Numbered from the stretch's first letter, positions 1 to 10,052 are shown. The stretch: DNA of 64,000 nt from Chloroflexi bacterium HGW-Chloroflexi-4 (GCA_002840715.1 PHBW01000019.1:36890-100889); one strand, 5' to 3'. Notes: generated by a model not told the origin, from the sequence alone. Numbers and translations: made by a program.

Positions 1-139
1 AAAGAACCTCCAACCAACGATGAGACAAATAATCCAAAACCGAAATGAAACATTCATATTATGTAAGAAACTAATTTTCTTTCACTAATCTTTAATTTTA
101 CCTTATTTTTCCATCCCCCTCATTTGTGATCAATAAACC

Positions 140-495
140 CTAAAAAGTTAACACCTTATCCGCTTCGACCGTCCAATTGCATAACTGACTCATGGTACTT
201 ATTTCGACGCCTTCGATGAGAGGAATCTCTCGGATTCCTCTCGCGTCAGAACAAGAACCACAAGCTTTGATGGTGCCACCTTTGTCGATGACTGCTTTCA
301 CCATCCGCTCAATATTGTAATATCCCTGAAGAGTACTTTGTTTGGGAAGGCACAGGTGACGGCATCTGCCATCAAAAAGATATTGACTTCAACATTTTGG
401 CCGTGTTCTTTTTGAAAGGCCATAGCCATTCGAAAGGCGTTATAGGCTTTCTCAGTACCATAGGGGGCATCGTTGATGATAAACAAAATTTTCAT
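140..495 (-). pseudogene. DsrE/DsrF-like protein, frameshifted
   Basis: The first 50 or so codons read MKILFIINDAPYG and FLMADAVTCAF, which is the N-terminal pattern of small DsrE-family sulfur-relay-like proteins. The reading frame then closes early at 298. In the next frame the expected remainder continues without interruption (GYYNIERMVKAVIDKGG, IKACGSCSDARGI, TMSQL, WTVEADKVLTF) to a stop at 140-142. The break lies in the GGG run near 343-347, where one inserted base would restore about 118 aa, the usual family length. It is therefore either a recent one-base deletion or a sequencing error. The conserved Cys in the C-terminal half (ACGSC) is intact. It lies just downstream of the methyltransferase gene on the same strand and is probably co-transcribed with it. 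The exact substrate of this family branch is unknown. Confidence 0.75.
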
Positions 496-523
496 AAAAC
501 AATCTCCTGTTTAAATTGTTGAG

Positions 524-1096
524 TTATTCACTTTTTATACCTAATATCCCGTAATGATAAGGAGGAAAATCAATTTTAGGTTTTATGAGTTCAAAACCCA
601 CGGCTTTCATCCAGGTTTGACAATGTTCTGGTGTTGGTCTAATCTCCATCGAGGGTCCGCGTGGTGTGGATGAATCATAATTCCAATGGATTACGGCTGC
701 CCGCCCTAATGGAACTAAAACGCGATATGCTTCTTGTAAAATTTCGACCGGGTTCTCTGCATGCAAGATGTTAAAAAGCATGACAAAATCCGCTGAACCA
801 GAGAGACATCCGACTCCATCTTTTACAATATCTCGAAGGATACAGTGAACGTTAAATAAACCCTTATTTGCTGCGCGTTTTCGGGTTTCATCAAGAAAAC
901 CGTCGTTATTATCAAAGGCATAAACATCACCAAGAGAAATTTCCGCAGCGGCAACGGTAAAAGTGCCATACCCACAGCCTAAATCAATAATGGTCTTATC
1001 TTTGGGGGATAAGCCAAATTCTAAGAGAATTGCGTTTGGGTCAAAAAATGACTCCCATCTCTCCAATTCAGGCATGCCGCTTTCACGAATTTCCAT
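524..1096 (-). CDS. class I SAM-dependent methyltransferase
   Basis: About 190 aa with the Rossmann-fold methyltransferase core. Motif I is IIDLGCGYGTFT, followed by an acidic residue at the end of strand 2 (YAFDNN) and the motif IV region DFVMLFNILHAENP. It resembles the generic Methyltransf_11/25 group, so the substrate cannot be named. An upstream TTG would add eight residues. I chose the ATG at 1096 because the residues before it (QLNRKKK) look like leader sequence and no good ribosome-binding site precedes the TTG. The gene is followed after about 28 bases by the DsrE-like gene, suggesting a two-gene unit. The pairing hints at sulfur, selenium or metalloid chemistry, but this is only inference. 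Confidence 0.8.
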   Translation of the reverse strand: MEIRESGMPELERWESFFDPNAILLEFGLSPKDKTIIDLGCGYGTFTVAAAEISLGDVYAFDNNDGFLDETRKRAANKGLFNVHCILRDIVKDGVGCLSGSADFVMLFNILHAENPVEILQEAYRVLVPLGRAAVIHWNYDSSTPRGPSMEIRPTPEHCQTWMKAVGFELIKPKIDFPPYHYGILGIKSE

Positions 1097-1211
1097 TTTT
1101 TTCTTTCGATTCAATTGCAATAATTTTTTATGTGTCGTAGTAATTACCTAAAACTTATGCAATTGTGTGATTCACAATACTGAGTGTAACTTTAATTAAT
1201 CAATTTTAGAG

Positions 1212-1240
1212 AAAAGAGGCTCTTCAAAGAGCCTCTTTTT
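1212..1240 (-). terminator. Rho-independent terminator after ileS
   Basis: Inverted repeat AAGAGGCTCT / AGAGCCTCTT with a 4-base loop, flanked by A and T runs, immediately after the ileS stop codon. The symmetry means it could also stop transcripts entering from the other side. Confidence 0.8.
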
Positions 1241-1242
1241 GA

Positions 1243-4200
1243 TTATGCTTTTTTCAAACCGATCGACACTTTTTCGCTATCAAATTCATCTTCAAAAGAG
1301 ACTGCATCTGATGGAATTTCACCGGCGTTTAATACAACGGTCAGTGTCTCTGCCTGGATATAATCTGCGAAAGCTTTGACTGCTTCAGTGAGACCCGGAG
1401 TGGCTGTGTAGAAAAGCACAATTCGGTCAGCGATTTCAAGATCTGCTGTCTTGCGCAGGTCTTGCACACGACGGACGAATTCACGGGCCAGACCTTCTTG
1501 CACGAGTTCAGGCGTCAGATCGGTGACCAATGCCGCAAGGTAAGCACCTTCGGCACCGACTGCATAGCCTTCCCTGGCCTGGATGCGCACTTCAATCTCG
1601 TCAGGCAGCAGTTGCAGGTCTTCACCGTTGACCGAAACAGAAATGGATTCTCCGGCCAACAACGATTGGGCATACTTTTCGGGTTCCAAAGCCAAAACAG
1701 CCTTGCGGATGTCAGGGAAGCGGTTGCCGTATTTCTGCCCCAATTGTTTGGGAAGCGGATTGAGCGCATAGCTCACCGCTTCAGAAGCGGAGTTTAGCGA
1801 ACGCACAGTTTTGACATTCAATTCGTCTTCGAGCAAGTCAGCATATTCCAACAAAACGGAGGCTTCTTCACGCGTGCTGACCGCAAAAGCGGCTTCTGAT
1901 AACGGCTGGCGAACTTTGCGATTGGCTTTGTTGCGGGCAGCATGGCCTAGCGATGTTAACTTCATCACCAAGTTCATATCACGATTAAGTTTTTCATTGA
2001 TCCGGTTGGGATCAAACTCGGGCCAGGTCATGAGATGCACGGAATCAGGCAGACCTTCTTCCACTGAACCGACCAGGTTCAAGAAAAGTTCATCGGCAAT
2101 GAAGGGCATGGTGGGAGCCAAGAGCTTGCTCACAGTAACCAATGCTTCATATAAAGTTGCATAGGCTGCCTGTTTATCGGTGTCTGAACCGCTCTTCCAG
2201 AAACGGCGGCGAGAACGTCTGAGATACCAATTCGAAAGCTGATCGACAAATTGTTCAATCGGACGGGTCGCCCCGATCACATCATAAGTCTCAAGCGCCT
2301 GGGTTACATCCCTCACCAGTGTGTGCAGTGATGATAACAGCCATTGATCCAATAGACTGTACTCGATGTGCGCATTTTCATCGGGTTTCCAGCCGTCAAG
2401 GTTGGCGTAAGTCACAAAGAAGGAATAAGTATTCCACAAGGTCAATGTAAAGTTGCGCAGCACTTCGCCAACCAGGTCACTAGAGAAGCGACGTTCTTGT
2501 CCAGGAGGGCTGGCAGTATAAAGATACCAGCGCATGGCGTCTGCACCGTTTTTGTCGAGCACTTCCCACGGTGAGACCACGTTACCGCGGGTTTTTGACA
2601 TCTTTTGCCCCTGGCCATCCAGGATCAGCCCCAGGCAGATGACGTTCTTATAGGAGGGTGAATCAAAGAGCAGTGTGCTGATGGCATGCAGCGAATAAAA
2701 CCATCCGCGCGTTTGATCCACAGCCTCGCAGATATAATCGGCTGGGAATTGTTCTTTGAACTTCTCGACATTTTCAAATGGATAATGCCATTGAGCGTAA
2801 GGCATAGAACCAGAGTCAAACCAGACATCGATCAATTCAGGCACACGGTGCATGCGCTTGCCGCAATCCGGGCATTTCAAGGTGACCTCATCCACATGCG
2901 GACGGTGAAGGTCAGAATCGGTCAGATCGCGTCCGGCTTTCTCAGAGAGTTCAGCCACTGAACCAATGCAGGTTTGGGTATGGCATTCTTCACACTCCCA
3001 AACGGGCAGCGGCGTGCCCCAATAGCGTTCACGCCCAAGCGCCCAGTCTATGTTATTCGCCAACCAGTTGCCAAAGCGGCCTTTTTTGATGTGCTCAGGG
3101 TACCAGTTGATCTGGTCATTGATTTCAACCAGACGATCTTTGAACTGGCTGGTGCGAATATACCAGGTCGGTCTGGCATAATACAAAAGGGGTGTGCTGC
3201 AGCGCCAACAGAATGGATAAGTGTGCGTGTACAGCATGGATTTATACAGTAGACCGCGTTCATCCAAGGTTTTGGTGATCAAGGGGTCGGCGTCTTTCAC
3301 GAACAATCCTGCCCAAGGTTTAACCTCGGTGATGAAGGTGCCATCAGAGGCAACAGTGCATAAAACAGGCAAATCGTTTTCAAGAGAGACTTGCATGTCG
3401 TCCTGACCAAAGGCAGGGGCGATATGCACCAAACCAGAACCGTCTTCAGTGGTCACAAAATCACCCAGGATAACATAATGAGCAGGTTTATCGGTTGGTA
3501 AAAAGGTAAAAAGAGGATTGTATTTCTTTCCTTTTAGCTGCTTGCCTTTGAAGCGCTCAACAACTTCAACATTCTCTTCGCCGAAAACTTTTGTGATCAG
3601 CGCTTCGGCCAGGATCAGTCGTTCTGTTCCACCTTCGGTTAAGTTACGTTCCACTGTTACGTAATCCACATCGGCACCAGCTGCCACGGCTACGTTGGCC
3701 GGCAGGGTCCAGGGGGTGGTCGTCCAAACCAGGAGCGAAGTTCCTGGGGCATCCACCAGGGGCATGCGCACAAAGAGTGAAGGATCGCTGACTTCTTTGT
3801 AACCCTGAGCTACTTCATGATCCGAGAGCGGCGTTCCGCAACGAGGGCAGTAAGGCACAACTTTGTAACCCTGGTATAGCAGATCGCGGTCCCAGAAGTT
3901 TTTCAAGATCGACCAGATCGATTCGATATACTCGTTTTTATAGGTAATATAAGCAGATTCAAGATCCACCCAATATCCAATGCGATCGGTTAATTTCTCC
4001 CAATCTTTGATATAGGTGAAAGCAGATTCGCGGCAGAGTTCATTAAACTTGCCGATGCCGTATTCTTCAATGTCGCGTTTATTTTTAAAGCCGAGTTTCT
4101 TTTCAACTTCAATCTCAACCGGCAGGCCGTGAGTGTCCCAGCCTCCGCGGCGTGAAACATGATAGCCACGCATGGTTTTGTAACGCGGAAAAATATCTTT

Positions 4201-4392
4201 AAAGGCGCGGGCTAATACATGATGAACCCCAGGTTTGCCATTGGCAGTTGGAGGACCTTCAAAAAACACATATTCTTTTCCATTTTTACGAAGATCCATA
4301 CTTTGGTGAAAGACATCGTGTTTTTGCCAATGATTTAACACTTTTTCTTCCATCTGGATCACATCCAGCTTTGGTGAAACCGGTTTGAACAT
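1243..4392 (-). CDS. ileS: isoleucyl-tRNA synthetase, class 2 type (IleRS2)
   Basis: Cytoplasmic enzyme of 1049 aa that charges tRNA-Ile. The signature region PPTANGKPGVHHVLAR lies at residues 47-62. The usual HxGH motif is replaced by GVHH at 55-58. The KMSKS loop reads GQKMSKTRGN, and the CP1 editing region includes the conserved LVWTTTPWTLP. A C-terminal anticodon-binding and extension region follows, with CxxC pairs such as CPDCGK and CEECHTQ. Length and motifs place it in the eukaryote-like IleRS2 group, known for mupirocin resistance. The start is MFKPVSPKLD at 4392. The longer frame to 4425 runs through the T-box terminator and is rejected. Expression should be controlled by the T-box leader upstream. 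Confidence 0.97.
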   Translation of the reverse strand: MFKPVSPKLDVIQMEEKVLNHWQKHDVFHQSMDLRKNGKEYVFFEGPPTANGKPGVHHVLARAFKDIFPRYKTMRGYHVSRRGGWDTHGLPVEIEVEKKLGFKNKRDIEEYGIGKFNELCRESAFTYIKDWEKLTDRIGYWVDLESAYITYKNEYIESIWSILKNFWDRDLLYQGYKVVPYCPRCGTPLSDHEVAQGYKEVSDPSLFVRMPLVDAPGTSLLVWTTTPWTLPANVAVAAGADVDYVTVERNLTEGGTERLILAEALITKVFGEENVEVVERFKGKQLKGKKYNPLFTFLPTDKPAHYVILGDFVTTEDGSGLVHIAPAFGQDDMQVSLENDLPVLCTVASDGTFITEVKPWAGLFVKDADPLITKTLDERGLLYKSMLYTHTYPFCWRCSTPLLYYARPTWYIRTSQFKDRLVEINDQINWYPEHIKKGRFGNWLANNIDWALGRERYWGTPLPVWECEECHTQTCIGSVAELSEKAGRDLTDSDLHRPHVDEVTLKCPDCGKRMHRVPELIDVWFDSGSMPYAQWHYPFENVEKFKEQFPADYICEAVDQTRGWFYSLHAISTLLFDSPSYKNVICLGLILDGQGQKMSKTRGNVVSPWEVLDKNGADAMRWYLYTASPPGQERRFSSDLVGEVLRNFTLTLWNTYSFFVTYANLDGWKPDENAHIEYSLLDQWLLSSLHTLVRDVTQALETYDVIGATRPIEQFVDQLSNWYLRRSRRRFWKSGSDTDKQAAYATLYEALVTVSKLLAPTMPFIADELFLNLVGSVEEGLPDSVHLMTWPEFDPNRINEKLNRDMNLVMKLTSLGHAARNKANRKVRQPLSEAAFAVSTREEASVLLEYADLLEDELNVKTVRSLNSASEAVSYALNPLPKQLGQKYGNRFPDIRKAVLALEPEKYAQSLLAGESISVSVNGEDLQLLPDEIEVRIQAREGYAVGAEGAYLAALVTDLTPELVQEGLAREFVRRVQDLRKTADLEIADRIVLFYTATPGLTEAVKAFADYIQAETLTVVLNAGEIPSDAVSFEDEFDSEKVSIGLKKA

Positions 4393-4399
4393 AAAGCCT

Positions 4400-4700
4400 C
4401 CAAGAATAAAAAAATCCCATCCCAATTCAGGGACGGGAAAAAATTCCGCGGTACCACCCTGCTTCTCACTTACGCGAGCGCTCGGTCAGGTGCGTCATGA
4501 TAACAGACCTGCTTCAGAGTAACGGTCGAAGGTACCGGTTCACTTACTTGCGGGTGTTCCGCGTTCAGGTCACAGCTCCGGAAGGATTTTCAGTTCCATT
4601 CTTCTGCCTGGCTCACACCGTTTCCAGGTTCGCTGAAGAAAGAAATGTAAACTTACTCGTTTCCATCATCACTTTTCGTAATTATCCCACAAAAAAACCA
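4400..4700 (-). promoter_or_regulatory. T-box riboswitch leader of ileS
   Basis: Read on the minus strand, the leader contains the T-box core AGGGTGGTACCGCGG (around 4446-4460), which pairs with the acceptor end of uncharged tRNA. Upstream is a Stem I-like region with GAACCTGG...GAGCCAGG and a purine-rich loop GAAAATCCTTCC. An ATC triplet at 4585-4587 is a plausible isoleucine specifier. It is followed by a terminator just before the ileS start. This is the standard arrangement for transcriptional induction by uncharged tRNA-Ile. The core motif and terminator are directly visible. The specifier assignment is by position only. Confidence 0.92.
4410..4438 (-). terminator. T-box regulatory terminator
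   Basis: On the minus strand CCCGTCCC / GGGATGGG with a 6-base loop (one G-T pair) is followed by seven T residues. It overlaps the downstream arm of the T-box region and lies about 20 bases before the ileS ATG, as expected for the alternative to the antiterminator. Confidence 0.9.
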
Positions 4701-4864
4701 AAAAATCAAACATAAAGAATGAATAAAGCAACGATTTTTATGTTTTTTACATAAAAATTACAGCTTTTTTTTGTGTGAAAATGTAACCTATATCATGTGA
4801 TATATAAAACCACGGATACTATCAAAGAGCCTTATTCCACGAGAAGGTAGGGCACGTTTTTCGA

Positions 4865-7831
4865 ATGTTCATTGAAGTAGACAACAGGGTTTTCGAAGAT
4901 ATAATTTTCCACAGTCAGGATGGTATTTGGTCAATCGACTCCAAATACATTATTACAGCCATAAATCCTGCTGCTGTGGATTTGTTGTACAGAGCGTTCG
5001 GTATCAAATTTGCCATTGGGGAAAACATTAATGACCACCGCGATAACCCCCAATTAATTCCATTAATTAATGATTTAGGCACTGCGCTTAAAGGGGATTA
5101 TTTTTCAGAGCAGGAATCTTTATTTATTTCTGAAGGCGAACGTGTCTTCGAAACATCCTATTCACCCATCAAAAAAGATGATCAAGTGATTGGTGTTTCG
5201 GTCATTTCCCGCGAGATCACTGAATTGAGTTATTACACACGCCTCGGAAAATCCAAGTTCCGCGAGCTGCAGGTTTTGAACACACTTTCAGCCAAGATCG
5301 CGCAAGCCCATACCGTGGATGAGATGTTTGATGAATGCACCCGCATCGTCAGAGAGAGTCTTGCTCCAGCTCGCTGCTGGTTTATGTTTTACGATCAGAA
5401 AAGCGGCGTTTTATGCAGGCATCGAAGCAGTCATTACGATCCTGATGATTCCACACAAATCATTATCCGCCTTGATCGCGGCATAACCAGTTGGGTTGCA
5501 AAAAACGGCATTTCGAAATTTGTGCCTGATACCAGTGTGGAACCTGATTACTTTGAAGTGGATATCGATACCCGGTCAGAGTTATGCGTACCCATCATCG
5601 TGGCAGATGAAGTTTATGGCGTCATCAACATAGAAGCCAGCACTGTAAATGCTTTTGCTGCCGAAGATGAACAATTATTAAAGACAATCGCCAACCACAT
5701 TGCATCTTCAATCGAACGTATCAACCTGTTTGAAAAAACAACACGCACGTCGCTTGAAATGAGCGCACTTTACAAAACAGCCCTGGTCACCAGCAATGAG
5801 TTGGATTCCAATGTGCTGGTCAAGCGATTGTATGAACAAATCCTCGAATTCTTCAAGCCTGACACCTTCCTTCTCGCCCTATATGATCATAAAACGCATG
5901 AGATGGAATTGTTGATGGCTGACGCCACTGGCAACAAATTACCTGAATTGACCAATAAACAATTGACCGTCAAAGAAACAGGCTTGATGAGCTGGGTAAT
6001 GAAAACCCGGCAGACATTAATAACTCAGGAACTAAGAGTTGATCAACTTCCTGAAGTTGCCATCTACGATGAAAAAGCAAAAAATGGATCGTGGCTCGGC
6101 ACCTGGCTCGTTGGGCGCGACCATCTGCTAGGTGCTATTTCGATGCAATCGCATAAACAAAACGCCTTTGATGAAGAACACAAACAGTTGCTCGTCTCCA
6201 TGGCTGGACAAGTGGCAATTGCATTAGAAAATGCCCGACTTTTTGAAGCCGAGAATCAACGTATCAAAGAATTGGCCGCCATATCAACGCTTTCATTGGC
6301 CATGCGTGAAGCCCGCGATCGCAAGGAATTGCTCTCCATTCTTCTGGATGAATTGACTAAAACAGTTCAAGCAGATGCAATTGCACTGGTCACCAAAGAC
6401 TCAATCACTCATCAGCAATTCAGCGAAGTTGCTTCTGGCAATTGGGCGATGACTTCAAATAACACCTTACCTGACGAGCTAACTATATCAGATTCAGTCT
6501 GGAAGAGTACAACTCCAGTAATGATCGACAATGTCAGCACGGACGATCAATTAGCCACTTCCACCTGGATGAAAGATATTGATTCGATTATCGGTCTACC
6601 GCTCTCATTGCAAGGTGAAACCATCGGCATTTTGTGGCTCGGACGAAAAGAAACCTTCTCTGATGAAGAGATTCGAATTCTAACGGCCCTGGCAGATATT
6701 GCCGCTTCAGCGATTCGCAGAACCACCCTCAACGATCAGACCACCCGTCAACTTCAACAGCTTGCTTCATTGCATGATATCGACCTAGCAATCACTGGTA
6801 GCTCTGACATCAAAGTGACTCTAGATTTTCTACTCGGCAGTGCACTTACCCAGCTTGAAATGGATGGAGCGATCATCCAGTCTCTCAATCCGTTTTCACA
6901 AACACTAAACTGCATCACGAGCCGCGGCATTTATGACACACGCATTCTACGGAGCTTTAGCCGCATGGGGGATGACCTCGCAGGTATTTGTGCTCTGGAA
7001 CGCCGCTTGATGCAGGAACCCAACCTTGAAAAAGCAGCCTTATATTCACCTCGAGCTAGGTTATTCCGCGATGCTGGTTTTAACTCTTATTATGCCATTC
7101 CTTTGATCGCAAAAGGTCAGGTTAAAGGGGTTCTTGAGGTATTCAGTCAAACTCCCTATAAAGTGACCGGCGATTGGATCAACTTCTTCACCATGCTCTC
7201 AACCCAGGCAGCCATCGCCATCGATAATGGCGAACTGTTTGATAATTTACAACGCTCCAACATGGATCTGATGGTGGCCTATGACAGCACCCTTGAAGGT
7301 TGGGCGAGCGCCCTCGAACTTCGCGATGAAGAGACCGAGGGTCATGCCCGCCGCGTGACTGAAATGACCGAACGGCTTGCCCTGGCAGTTGGCGTACAAG
7401 GGGTGGAACTGAACAATATTCGTCGCGGCGCCTTGCTGCACGACATCGGCAAAATGGGCATCCCTGATCAAATTTTGCTTAAACCGGGTCCGTTGAATGA
7501 TGAAGAGTGGAAGGTGATGCGCACCCACCCTGAATTGGCTTACAAATTGATCGCGCCGATTTCATTCCTGCGCCCTGCCATTGATATCCCCTACTGCCAT
7601 CACGAAAAATGGGATGGGACGGGTTATCCCAGAAAATTAAAAGGCGAAGATATTCCCTTAAGCGCAAGGTTGTTTGCCATCATAGATGTTTGGGATGCAC
7701 TTTCTTCAGACCGTCCTTATCGTAAAGCATGGGATGAGAAAAAGGTTTATGAGCACCTGCTTTCTCAATCCGGTTCACATTTTGATCCTTCCATCTTAAA
7801 AGTATTTCTGAATCAGGTTATGGGAAAATAA
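4865..7831 (+). CDS. PAS/multi-GAF/HD-GYP sensor protein
   Basis: 988-aa soluble signalling protein, probably a cyclic-di-GMP phosphodiesterase controlled by ligand-binding domains. Residues 1-115 are PAS-like (SQDGIWSIDSKYIITAINPAA). At least three GAF-type modules follow: about 130-280 (LCVPIIVADEVYGVINIEAS), 300-455 (LVSMAGQVAIALENARLFE) and 465-620 (IIGLPLSLQGETIGILWLG). A further diverged one lies at about 635-790 (YAIPLIAKGQVKGVLEVFS). The C-terminus is HD-GYP: HD pair in LLHDIGKMGIPD (about 858), HHEKWDGTGYP (about 911) and DVWDALSSDRPYR. No membrane segment is seen. It stands alone between a divergent ileS unit and a convergent phosphorylase gene, so its partner is unknown. Known family members hydrolyse c-di-GMP. 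Activity here is inferred from intact motifs. Confidence 0.93.
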   Translation: MFIEVDNRVFEDIIFHSQDGIWSIDSKYIITAINPAAVDLLYRAFGIKFAIGENINDHRDNPQLIPLINDLGTALKGDYFSEQESLFISEGERVFETSYSPIKKDDQVIGVSVISREITELSYYTRLGKSKFRELQVLNTLSAKIAQAHTVDEMFDECTRIVRESLAPARCWFMFYDQKSGVLCRHRSSHYDPDDSTQIIIRLDRGITSWVAKNGISKFVPDTSVEPDYFEVDIDTRSELCVPIIVADEVYGVINIEASTVNAFAAEDEQLLKTIANHIASSIERINLFEKTTRTSLEMSALYKTALVTSNELDSNVLVKRLYEQILEFFKPDTFLLALYDHKTHEMELLMADATGNKLPELTNKQLTVKETGLMSWVMKTRQTLITQELRVDQLPEVAIYDEKAKNGSWLGTWLVGRDHLLGAISMQSHKQNAFDEEHKQLLVSMAGQVAIALENARLFEAENQRIKELAAISTLSLAMREARDRKELLSILLDELTKTVQADAIALVTKDSITHQQFSEVASGNWAMTSNNTLPDELTISDSVWKSTTPVMIDNVSTDDQLATSTWMKDIDSIIGLPLSLQGETIGILWLGRKETFSDEEIRILTALADIAASAIRRTTLNDQTTRQLQQLASLHDIDLAITGSSDIKVTLDFLLGSALTQLEMDGAIIQSLNPFSQTLNCITSRGIYDTRILRSFSRMGDDLAGICALERRLMQEPNLEKAALYSPRARLFRDAGFNSYYAIPLIAKGQVKGVLEVFSQTPYKVTGDWINFFTMLSTQAAIAIDNGELFDNLQRSNMDLMVAYDSTLEGWASALELRDEETEGHARRVTEMTERLALAVGVQGVELNNIRRGALLHDIGKMGIPDQILLKPGPLNDEEWKVMRTHPELAYKLIAPISFLRPAIDIPYCHHEKWDGTGYPRKLKGEDIPLSARLFAIIDVWDALSSDRPYRKAWDEKKVYEHLLSQSGSHFDPSILKVFLNQVMGK

Positions 7832-7842
7832 TTAGCCACTAT

Positions 7843-7875
7843 AAAAAATCCCGATGAGTTATCGGGATTTTTTTA
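7843..7875. terminator. bidirectional terminator
   Basis: Stem AAATCCCGAT / ATCGGGATTT with loop GAGTT and T runs on both strands. It separates the convergent HD-GYP and nucleoside phosphorylase genes. Confidence 0.88.
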
Positions 7876-7881
7876 TAATTA

Positions 7882-9177
7882 TTAGTTATAAAAAAGAGGC
7901 AACGGCTCACAAATCGAATCACTATATTCATGAGCCTTTAGAATTCTCGCTTTAGCCATCTCAAAACTCGCCTGGCTGTTGGCATGCAGCGTGAATAAGG
8001 CGTCCCCTTTTTCCACCTTATCCCCAACTTTGTGATGGATGATCACTCCGACCGCATGATCAATCAAGTCTTCTTTCTTCTTGCGGCCTGCGCCCATATC
8101 GACAGTGGTTTCACCAATTTCCTTGGCATCAATCCATTTTAAATAGCCGCTTTGTGGCGCATTGATGATTTCAATTACCGGTGCGAGCGGCATCTTTTCA
8201 GGGTGATCCACAAAAGACACATCTCCACCTTGATTGATGACCATTGACCTGAATTTTTGCCAGGCTTCGCCGCTATTTAACATTTTTTCAACAAGCACTC
8301 GTGCGTCAACCAGGTTCTTGGCTTTTTCGCCGATAACCAGCATATGCGATGCGACGTGCATACAATGTTCTGTAAAATCAGCGGGGCCTTTTCCATGCAG
8401 GGTATCAATCGCTTCTTTAACTTCAAGCGCGTTACCAACAGCCCAACCCAGCGGCTGATTCATTTCTGAGAGCAGTGCAATCACTTTTCGACCGCTCAGG
8501 TTGCCAATTGAGACCATCAAATGGGAGAGTTTTCGGGCATCATCCAGGTTTTTCATAAATGCACCGACACCAATTTTTACATCAAGTACGATAGCTTGCG
8601 CACCGCCTGCAATCTTTTTGCTCATCACTGACGAGGCAATTAAGGGGATGGAATCCACCGTGCCTGTAACATCTCGTAATTTATAAAGCACACCGTCAGC
8701 AGGGGCCAAATCACCGCTTTGTCCGGCTAAGACCAGACCTGTGTCACGCAACAAGTTAATAAATTCGTCACGTGAAAAAGCAGTGCGAAAACCTGGAATG
8801 GCTTCAACCTTATCAAGGGTGCCGCCGCTGAAACCCAATCCACGGCCAGACATCTTGCCCACTGGCAGACCACAGGCAGCCACCAAAGGTTCCACCACCA
8901 GCGTTGTCTTATCACCAACCCCACCTGTAGAGTGTTTATCCACTTCAATCGGTACCACATGGCTCAAATCCAACACTTCACCAGAATGTGCCATGGCCAG
9001 GGTCAGATCAGTCGTTTCCCTTTCATTCATACCATTAAGCATTACAGCCATCAGCCAGGCTGCTGTCTGATAATCAGGAATGGTTTTGGTGGCCAATCCT
9101 TCAATAAAGAATTGGATCTCTTCGTTGGATAATTCCAGTTTATCGCGTTTTTTGATGATGATATCTACTGCATTCAT
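7882..9177 (-). CDS. pdp: pyrimidine-nucleoside phosphorylase
   Basis: Nucleoside salvage enzyme of 431 aa that splits thymidine/uridine with phosphate. The family signature is present: [14 protein letters not shown] at about residues 80-95, followed by [16 protein letters not shown]. The C-terminal domain carries [16 protein letters not shown]. The length matches Pdp/DeoA proteins. A GTG two codons upstream overlaps the AGGAG ribosome-binding site. The ATG at 9177, five bases after AGGAG, is therefore the likely start. Pdp and DeoA (thymidine-specific) cannot be separated with certainty by eye. The gene is monocistronic and bounded by terminators. Confidence 0.95.
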   Translation of the reverse strand: MNAVDIIIKKRDKLELSNEEIQFFIEGLATKTIPDYQTAAWLMAVMLNGMNERETTDLTLAMAHSGEVLDLSHVVPIEVDKHSTGGVGDKTTLVVEPLVAACGLPVGKMSGRGLGFSGGTLDKVEAIPGFRTAFSRDEFINLLRDTGLVLAGQSGDLAPADGVLYKLRDVTGTVDSIPLIASSVMSKKIAGGAQAIVLDVKIGVGAFMKNLDDARKLSHLMVSIGNLSGRKVIALLSEMNQPLGWAVGNALEVKEAIDTLHGKGPADFTEHCMHVASHMLVIGEKAKNLVDARVLVEKMLNSGEAWQKFRSMVINQGGDVSFVDHPEKMPLAPVIEIINAPQSGYLKWIDAKEIGETTVDMGAGRKKKEDLIDHAVGVIIHHKVGDKVEKGDALFTLHANSQASFEMAKARILKAHEYSDSICEPLPLFYN

Positions 9178-9235
9178 GATCACTCCTGAACTCGTATAAC
9201 GAATTGTCAGACAATTTTACCTTATTCGCTTAAAT

Positions 9236-9268
9236 AAAAAAAGAATCCGGGTTACCGGATTCTTTTAA
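9236..9268 (-). terminator. terminator of the rpmH-khpB operon
   Basis: AAGAATCCGG / CCGGATTCTT stem with a 4-base loop, followed on the minus strand by a long T run. It sits directly after the khpB stop codon. Confidence 0.88.
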
Positions 9269-9272
9269 TCAA

Positions 9273-10052
9273 TTAGTTTTTCGGTGAAATGGTTACCTTG
9301 CGGTAGGGTTCATCACCCATACTTTCGGTTATCACCTCAGCGTGATTTCGCAACTCGAGATGGATGACTCGTCTTTCATTGGCTGGCATCGGTTCGAGAA
9401 CTTGTCGTCTACCGGTTTGCACAGCCTGTTCAGCCATCTTGCGGCCTAATTGCCTGAGTTGACGGTCTCGGCGCTTGCGATAGCCCTGAACATCAATCAT
9501 CATTGGAACCCAACGGCCCAATTCTTTGCTGACAATCAGACTGGAAATGTATTGAAGTGCATTTAACGTTTCAGACCTTCTGCCAATTAAGATACTCAAA
9601 TCATTGCCCTGGATATCGATTAGAATAATTCGTTCATCTCTCTCGTCTTCAGGAGCAATATAACATGGTTCAACAACGGCCTTCACGCGCATCCGCTCTA
9701 ATAGTTCAACCACTACTGTCTTTGAGACTTTAAGTGCCTGTTTTTCGTCTTCTGATAATGCATCAGCATCAATGCTTTTTGCTTCGCGATATTCTACCAT
9801 CTCTCCAACAGGGGCTGAAGAGTTGCTTGATCCTTTTTGAGGTTTTGATTCTGACACTTTTTCAGGTTCTGCTTTGATGGTCAAGCGTACACGCGATTGC
9901 CGTCCACCAATTCCTAATAACCCGCGAGACCCTGCATCCAGTATTTCAACATCTACCATGTCTTCATTGATTCCCAATTGTTTTAATCCATTGGCAATGG
10001 CTTCATCAGTAGTAGGTGCAATTACTTCAAGAGTAGTTTTTTCCTGGGGCAT
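9273..10052 (-). CDS. khpB: KhpB/EloR (Jag) RNA-binding protein
   Basis: 259 aa. A Jag N-terminal domain is at residues 5-55 (LEVIAPTTDEAIANGLKQLG, SRGLLGIGGR). A low-complexity linker follows, then a KH-like domain containing ILIGRRSETLNALQYISSL, and a C-terminal R3H domain (MPANERRVIHLELRNH). This domain order is that of SpoIIIJ-associated proteins (Jag/KhpB/EloR), which bind RNA and affect cell elongation and division in Firmicutes. It directly follows yidC (23-base gap), the usual conserved pairing. The protein is predicted to be cytoplasmic. Confidence 0.93.
   Translation of the reverse strand: MPQEKTTLEVIAPTTDEAIANGLKQLGINEDMVDVEILDAGSRGLLGIGGRQSRVRLTIKAEPEKVSESKPQKGSSNSSAPVGEMVEYREAKSIDADALSEDEKQALKVSKTVVVELLERMRVKAVVEPCYIAPEDERDERIILIDIQGNDLSILIGRRSETLNALQYISSLIVSKELGRWVPMMIDVQGYRKRRDRQLRQLGRKMAEQAVQTGRRQVLEPMPANERRVIHLELRNHAEVITESMGDEPYRKVTISPKN

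Noticed and set aside
1462..3406. Plus-strand frames of 60-117 aa across ileS
   Set aside because: They are antisense shadows of the synthetase gene with no family resemblance.
4393..4425. Longer ileS start (MGWDFFILGGF...)
   Set aside because: These codons run through the T-box terminator hairpin. The ATG at 4392 matches the family N-terminus.
4735..4757. AT-rich inverted repeat ATTTTTATGT / ACATAAAAAT as terminator or operator
   Set aside because: Too AT-rich to be a stable terminator, and it lies between divergent units. No support for a specific role.
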